A stretch of 64,000 bases of DNA, from NCBI RefSeq assembly GCF_900155365.1, contig NZ_LT699742.1, positions 1-64,000 on the forward strand, written 5' to 3'. This document shows, one piece after another, positions 61,711 to 64,000 of this stretch. The notes below the pieces were generated by a model, which saw only the letters and a program-made list of their open reading frames with translations, did not search any database and was not told where the DNA came from. How positions within the stretch are numbered: the stretch's first letter is position 1; each line of letters starts with the position of its first letter. Position numbers and translations under genes: made by a program. This DNA comes from Collinsella bouchesdurhonensis. GTDB taxonomy: Bacteria; Actinomycetota; Coriobacteriia; Coriobacteriales; Coriobacteriaceae.

Positions 61711-64000
61711 TTACACGTTGTACTGCGGCAGATCCTGCAGCGCGATGGCAGACATGCCCACCTCGTTGTTGGAACCGACGCCGGCGCGCTCTTCGCGCAC
61801 CGCTTCGATGGCACTCACGTAGGCGTTTGCTCCCGAAAGCGCCGTGACGCAGGTCACGCCGCGGCGAACCGCCTCGGTGCGCAACAGATATCCGTCGCCA
61901 CGCGAGCCCGGGCCATACGGAGTGTTGATGATAAGCGAAATCTCGCCGTTGGCAATCATGTCGCCAATGTTGGGATGCGCGCCGCCAATCTTGTTGACGG
62001 TCTCGCACGTCACGTTGCCACCGCGCAGCACACGCGCCGTACCCTCTGTGCTCACGATATCGAAGCCCAGATAGCGCAGGATACGCGCGACCGAGAGGAT
62101 ATGGCGCTTGTCACGATCGCACACCGAGATAAAGACTTTTCCCTTACTTGGATTGGGCATGTCGTAGTCGATAGCGAGCTGCGTCTTGGCATACGCCTCG
62201 GGATAGCTCTTGGCGATACCCATCACCTCGCCCGTCGACTTCATCTCGGGCCCCAAGATAACCTCGGCTCCCGGGAAGCGACCCCACGGCATAACCGCTT
62301 CCTTCATGCAGAACCAATCCAGGCGACGACTATCGCGAGGCAAATGAAGGTCGGCGATCTTCTCCCCCGCCATGATGCGTGCGGCGCACTTGGCAAGCGG
62401 CACACCAGTGGCCTTGGAGATAAAGGGTACGGTGCGGCTGGCACGAGGGTTGGCCTCGATCACGTAGATCGTCTCGCCCTTGATGGCATACTGCACGTTT
62501 ACCAGGCCGCGCACGCCCAGCGCAAGCGCGATGCGGCGCGTAGTCTCGCGCAGCCTCTCCACCAGGCTATCGCTAAAGCTAAACGGCGGGATGCATGTAG
62601 CAGAGTCACCAGAGTGAATACCCGCCTCCTCAATGTGCTCCAAAACGCCGCCGATATAGACTTCCTCGCCATCGCACAGGGCATCGACGTCAGACTCGAT
62701 CGCACCCTCCAAGAAGCGATCGAGATAGACAGGATAGTCGGGGCTGATGCGCGTGGCCTCCGCCATATAGGTGCGCAGATGCTCGGAGTCGTACGCAATC
62801 ATCATGCCACGACCTCCCAGCACATAGCTGGGGCGAACGAGCAGCGGATAGCCAATGCGCGTCGCTACAGCCTCGGCATCCTCAAACGAGGTGGCCTGAC
62901 CCGCCGGCGGATACATGATCTGCAAGCGGTCGAGCAGTGCGGCAAAGCGCTCGCGGTCCTCGGCGAAGTCGATGGAATCGGGTTTGGTGCCCATGATGTT
63001 CACACCGGAATCCTCCAGCATGCGCGCGAGCTTGAGCGGAGTTTGACCGCCTAGCGTGACCACGACACCGTCGGGGCGCTCCACATCGATGACGTCCATG
63101 ACGTCCTCGTACGTAAGCGGTTCGAAGTACAGACGGTCGGATGTGTCGTAATCGGTCGAGACCGTCTCGGGGTTGCAGTTGACCATGATGGTCTCAAAGC
63201 CGCGGCTCGCCAGCGCATAACTCGCGTGCACGCAGCAATAGTCAAACTCAATACCCTGGCCAATACGGTTGGGGCCCGCGCCCAAAATCATCGCCTTGGG
63301 CTTATCGCAAGGCGTCACCTCGTCGGCGGCAACCGTTTTGCGCGAGCAGGAATCGGTGCGCATGAGGTTCTCGTACGTCTTGTAATGGTACTCGGTGGCA
63401 CTTGCGAACTCGGCGGCGCAGGTATCGACCGTCTTCATGCTGGGAACCACGCCCAGGCCCTTGCGATAGGCGCGCACAAAGCGCTCATCGGATCCAGTGA
63501 GATACGCAATCTCGGCATCGCTCGTGCCATACTGCTTGAGCAGGCGCATAGCGTCGGCATCGATATCCTCCACGCGCATACCGCGCACGGCCTCCTGCAC
63601 CTGAACCATATCGTTGATGCGGTTGAGATACCACGAGTCGATCTTGCAGATGTCGTGCACGCGCTCGACGGTCCAGCCGCGGCGGAAGGCCTCGACCACA
63701 TAGAAGATGCGATTCTCGGTAGGCGTAGCGATAGCCTGCGTAAGCTCGTCATAGTTCAGCTCGGAGGCGCCCTCCTTGCCACCGGCAGAAAGACCCACAT
63801 GGCCGTCTTCCAGCGAGCGCATCGCCTTGCCAAAGGCTTCCTCAAACGTGCGGCCGATGGACATGATCTCGCCCACGGCCTTCATGCGGGTGGTAAGCGT
63901 GGTGTCGGTACCCTTGAATTTCTCGAAGGCGAAGCGCGGGACCTTGACCACGCAGTAGTCGATGGTGGGTTCGAAGCACGCCGGCGTAGCCTTGGTGATG
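61711..64000 (-). CDS. carB: Carbamoyl-phosphate synthase large chain, 5' part missing
   Basis: CarB makes carbamoyl phosphate for pyrimidine and arginine synthesis. About 763 residues are in view; the first roughly 310 lie beyond the window edge, and the frame stays open to the edge. The end of the first ATP-grasp half (VPRFAFEKF), the linking domain (ILGAGPNRIGQGIEFDYCC), the second ATP-grasp half (SYVLGGRGMMIAYD) and the C-terminal regulatory domain (NTPYGPGSRGDGYLLR) are visible. The C-terminus SAIALQDLPQYNV is complete. Confidence 0.96.
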   Translation of the reverse strand, partial: ITKATPACFEPTIDYCVVKVPRFAFEKFKGTDTTLTTRMKAVGEIMSIGRTFEEAFGKAMRSLEDGHVGLSAGGKEGASELNYDELTQAIATPTENRIFYVVEAFRRGWTVERVHDICKIDSWYLNRINDMVQVQEAVRGMRVEDIDADAMRLLKQYGTSDAEIAYLTGSDERFVRAYRKGLGVVPSMKTVDTCAAEFASATEYHYKTYENLMRTDSCSRKTVAADEVTPCDKPKAMILGAGPNRIGQGIEFDYCCVHASYALASRGFETIMVNCNPETVSTDYDTSDRLYFEPLTYEDVMDVIDVERPDGVVVTLGGQTPLKLARMLEDSGVNIMGTKPDSIDFAEDRERFAALLDRLQIMYPPAGQATSFEDAEAVATRIGYPLLVRPSYVLGGRGMMIAYDSEHLRTYMAEATRISPDYPVYLDRFLEGAIESDVDALCDGEEVYIGGVLEHIEEAGIHSGDSATCIPPFSFSDSLVERLRETTRRIALALGVRGLVNVQYAIKGETIYVIEANPRASRTVPFISKATGVPLAKCAARIMAGEKIADLHLPRDSRRLDWFCMKEAVMPWGRFPGAEVILGPEMKSTGEVMGIAKSYPEAYAKTQLAIDYDMPNPSKGKVFISVCDRDKRHILSVARILRYLGFDIVSTEGTARVLRGGNVTCETVNKIGGAHPNIGDMIANGEISLIINTPYGPGSRGDGYLLRTEAVRRGVTCVTALSGANAYVSAIEAVREERAGVGSNNEVGMSAIALQDLPQYNV

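Overview
This 64 kb window looks like chromosomal DNA of an anaerobic, gut-type member of the Coriobacteriia, most like Collinsella. The assignment is inferred from GC-rich coding sequence, a Gram-positive envelope gene set (LytR-CpsA-Psr protein, class B sortase, LPXTG-anchored proteins, PrsA-like foldase), a mannose-family PTS, an NfnAB-type transhydrogenase pair, no aerobic respiratory genes in view, and the order prfA - prmC - tsaC - rpiB - upp - atp operon, which is also seen in Gram-positive bacteria such as Bacillus. No rRNA, tRNA, CRISPR array, phage or transposase was found. About 56 protein genes are supported, most of them on the minus strand.

Layout. 0.4-7.2 kb: phosphohexomutase, homocysteine methyltransferase, DtxR-type regulator, divergent pepT, then the LCP protein gene and murA. 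7.3-14.2 kb: complete F-type ATP synthase operon (leader membrane gene, then B,E,F,H,A,G,D,C), with a readable promoter upstream and a terminator downstream. 14.6-19.6 kb: upp, rpiB, glpK, tsaC and prmC, the last with a large acidic insertion. 19.8-28.5 kb: a sugar-catabolism islet between prmC and prfA, with a HutC-type GntR regulator and a nine-gene operon (mannose-family PTS IIA/IIB/IIC/IID, class II aldolase, FrlC-like epimerase, MtlD-like polyol-phosphate dehydrogenase, zinc alcohol dehydrogenase, aldo/keto reductase). Near-identical terminators bound the islet. 28.6-37.9 kb: prfA, DUF1385 protein, repeat-rich spacer, a zinc-finger protein, two zinc-ribbon membrane proteins, a LacX-like epimerase and pth. 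38-44.7 kb: an LPXTG surface protein behind a perfect 28-bp hairpin, the nfnAB pair, pcp with an LPXTG-anchor remnant, and a cytidylate-kinase-like gene. 44.8-50.7 kb: glutamate-type ABC transporter, YqeY, PrsA-like foldase and an orphan PTS EIIA. 51-54.5 kb: purF-purM-purN. 54.7-61.4 kb: a second LPXTG protein, a small winged-helix protein, a CmpB-like membrane protein, a repeat-bearing spacer, class B sortase and purE. 61.7 kb to the edge: carB, cut by the window end.

How it fits together. Much of the window is core metabolism and translation (ATP synthase, purine and pyrimidine synthesis, release factor and its methylase, peptidyl-tRNA hydrolase). The accessory content is a ketose or polyol pathway operon that I cannot assign to a known substrate, and a surface-display set of sortase plus LPXTG proteins. 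The most unusual signals are the PTS islet, the ribosome-site hairpin ahead of the LPXTG gene, the extra acidic domain in PrmC, altered active-site motifs in the phosphohexomutase, and several dispersed intergenic repeat families. Start sites were chosen from Shine-Dalgarno spacing and often differ from the longest open frame.
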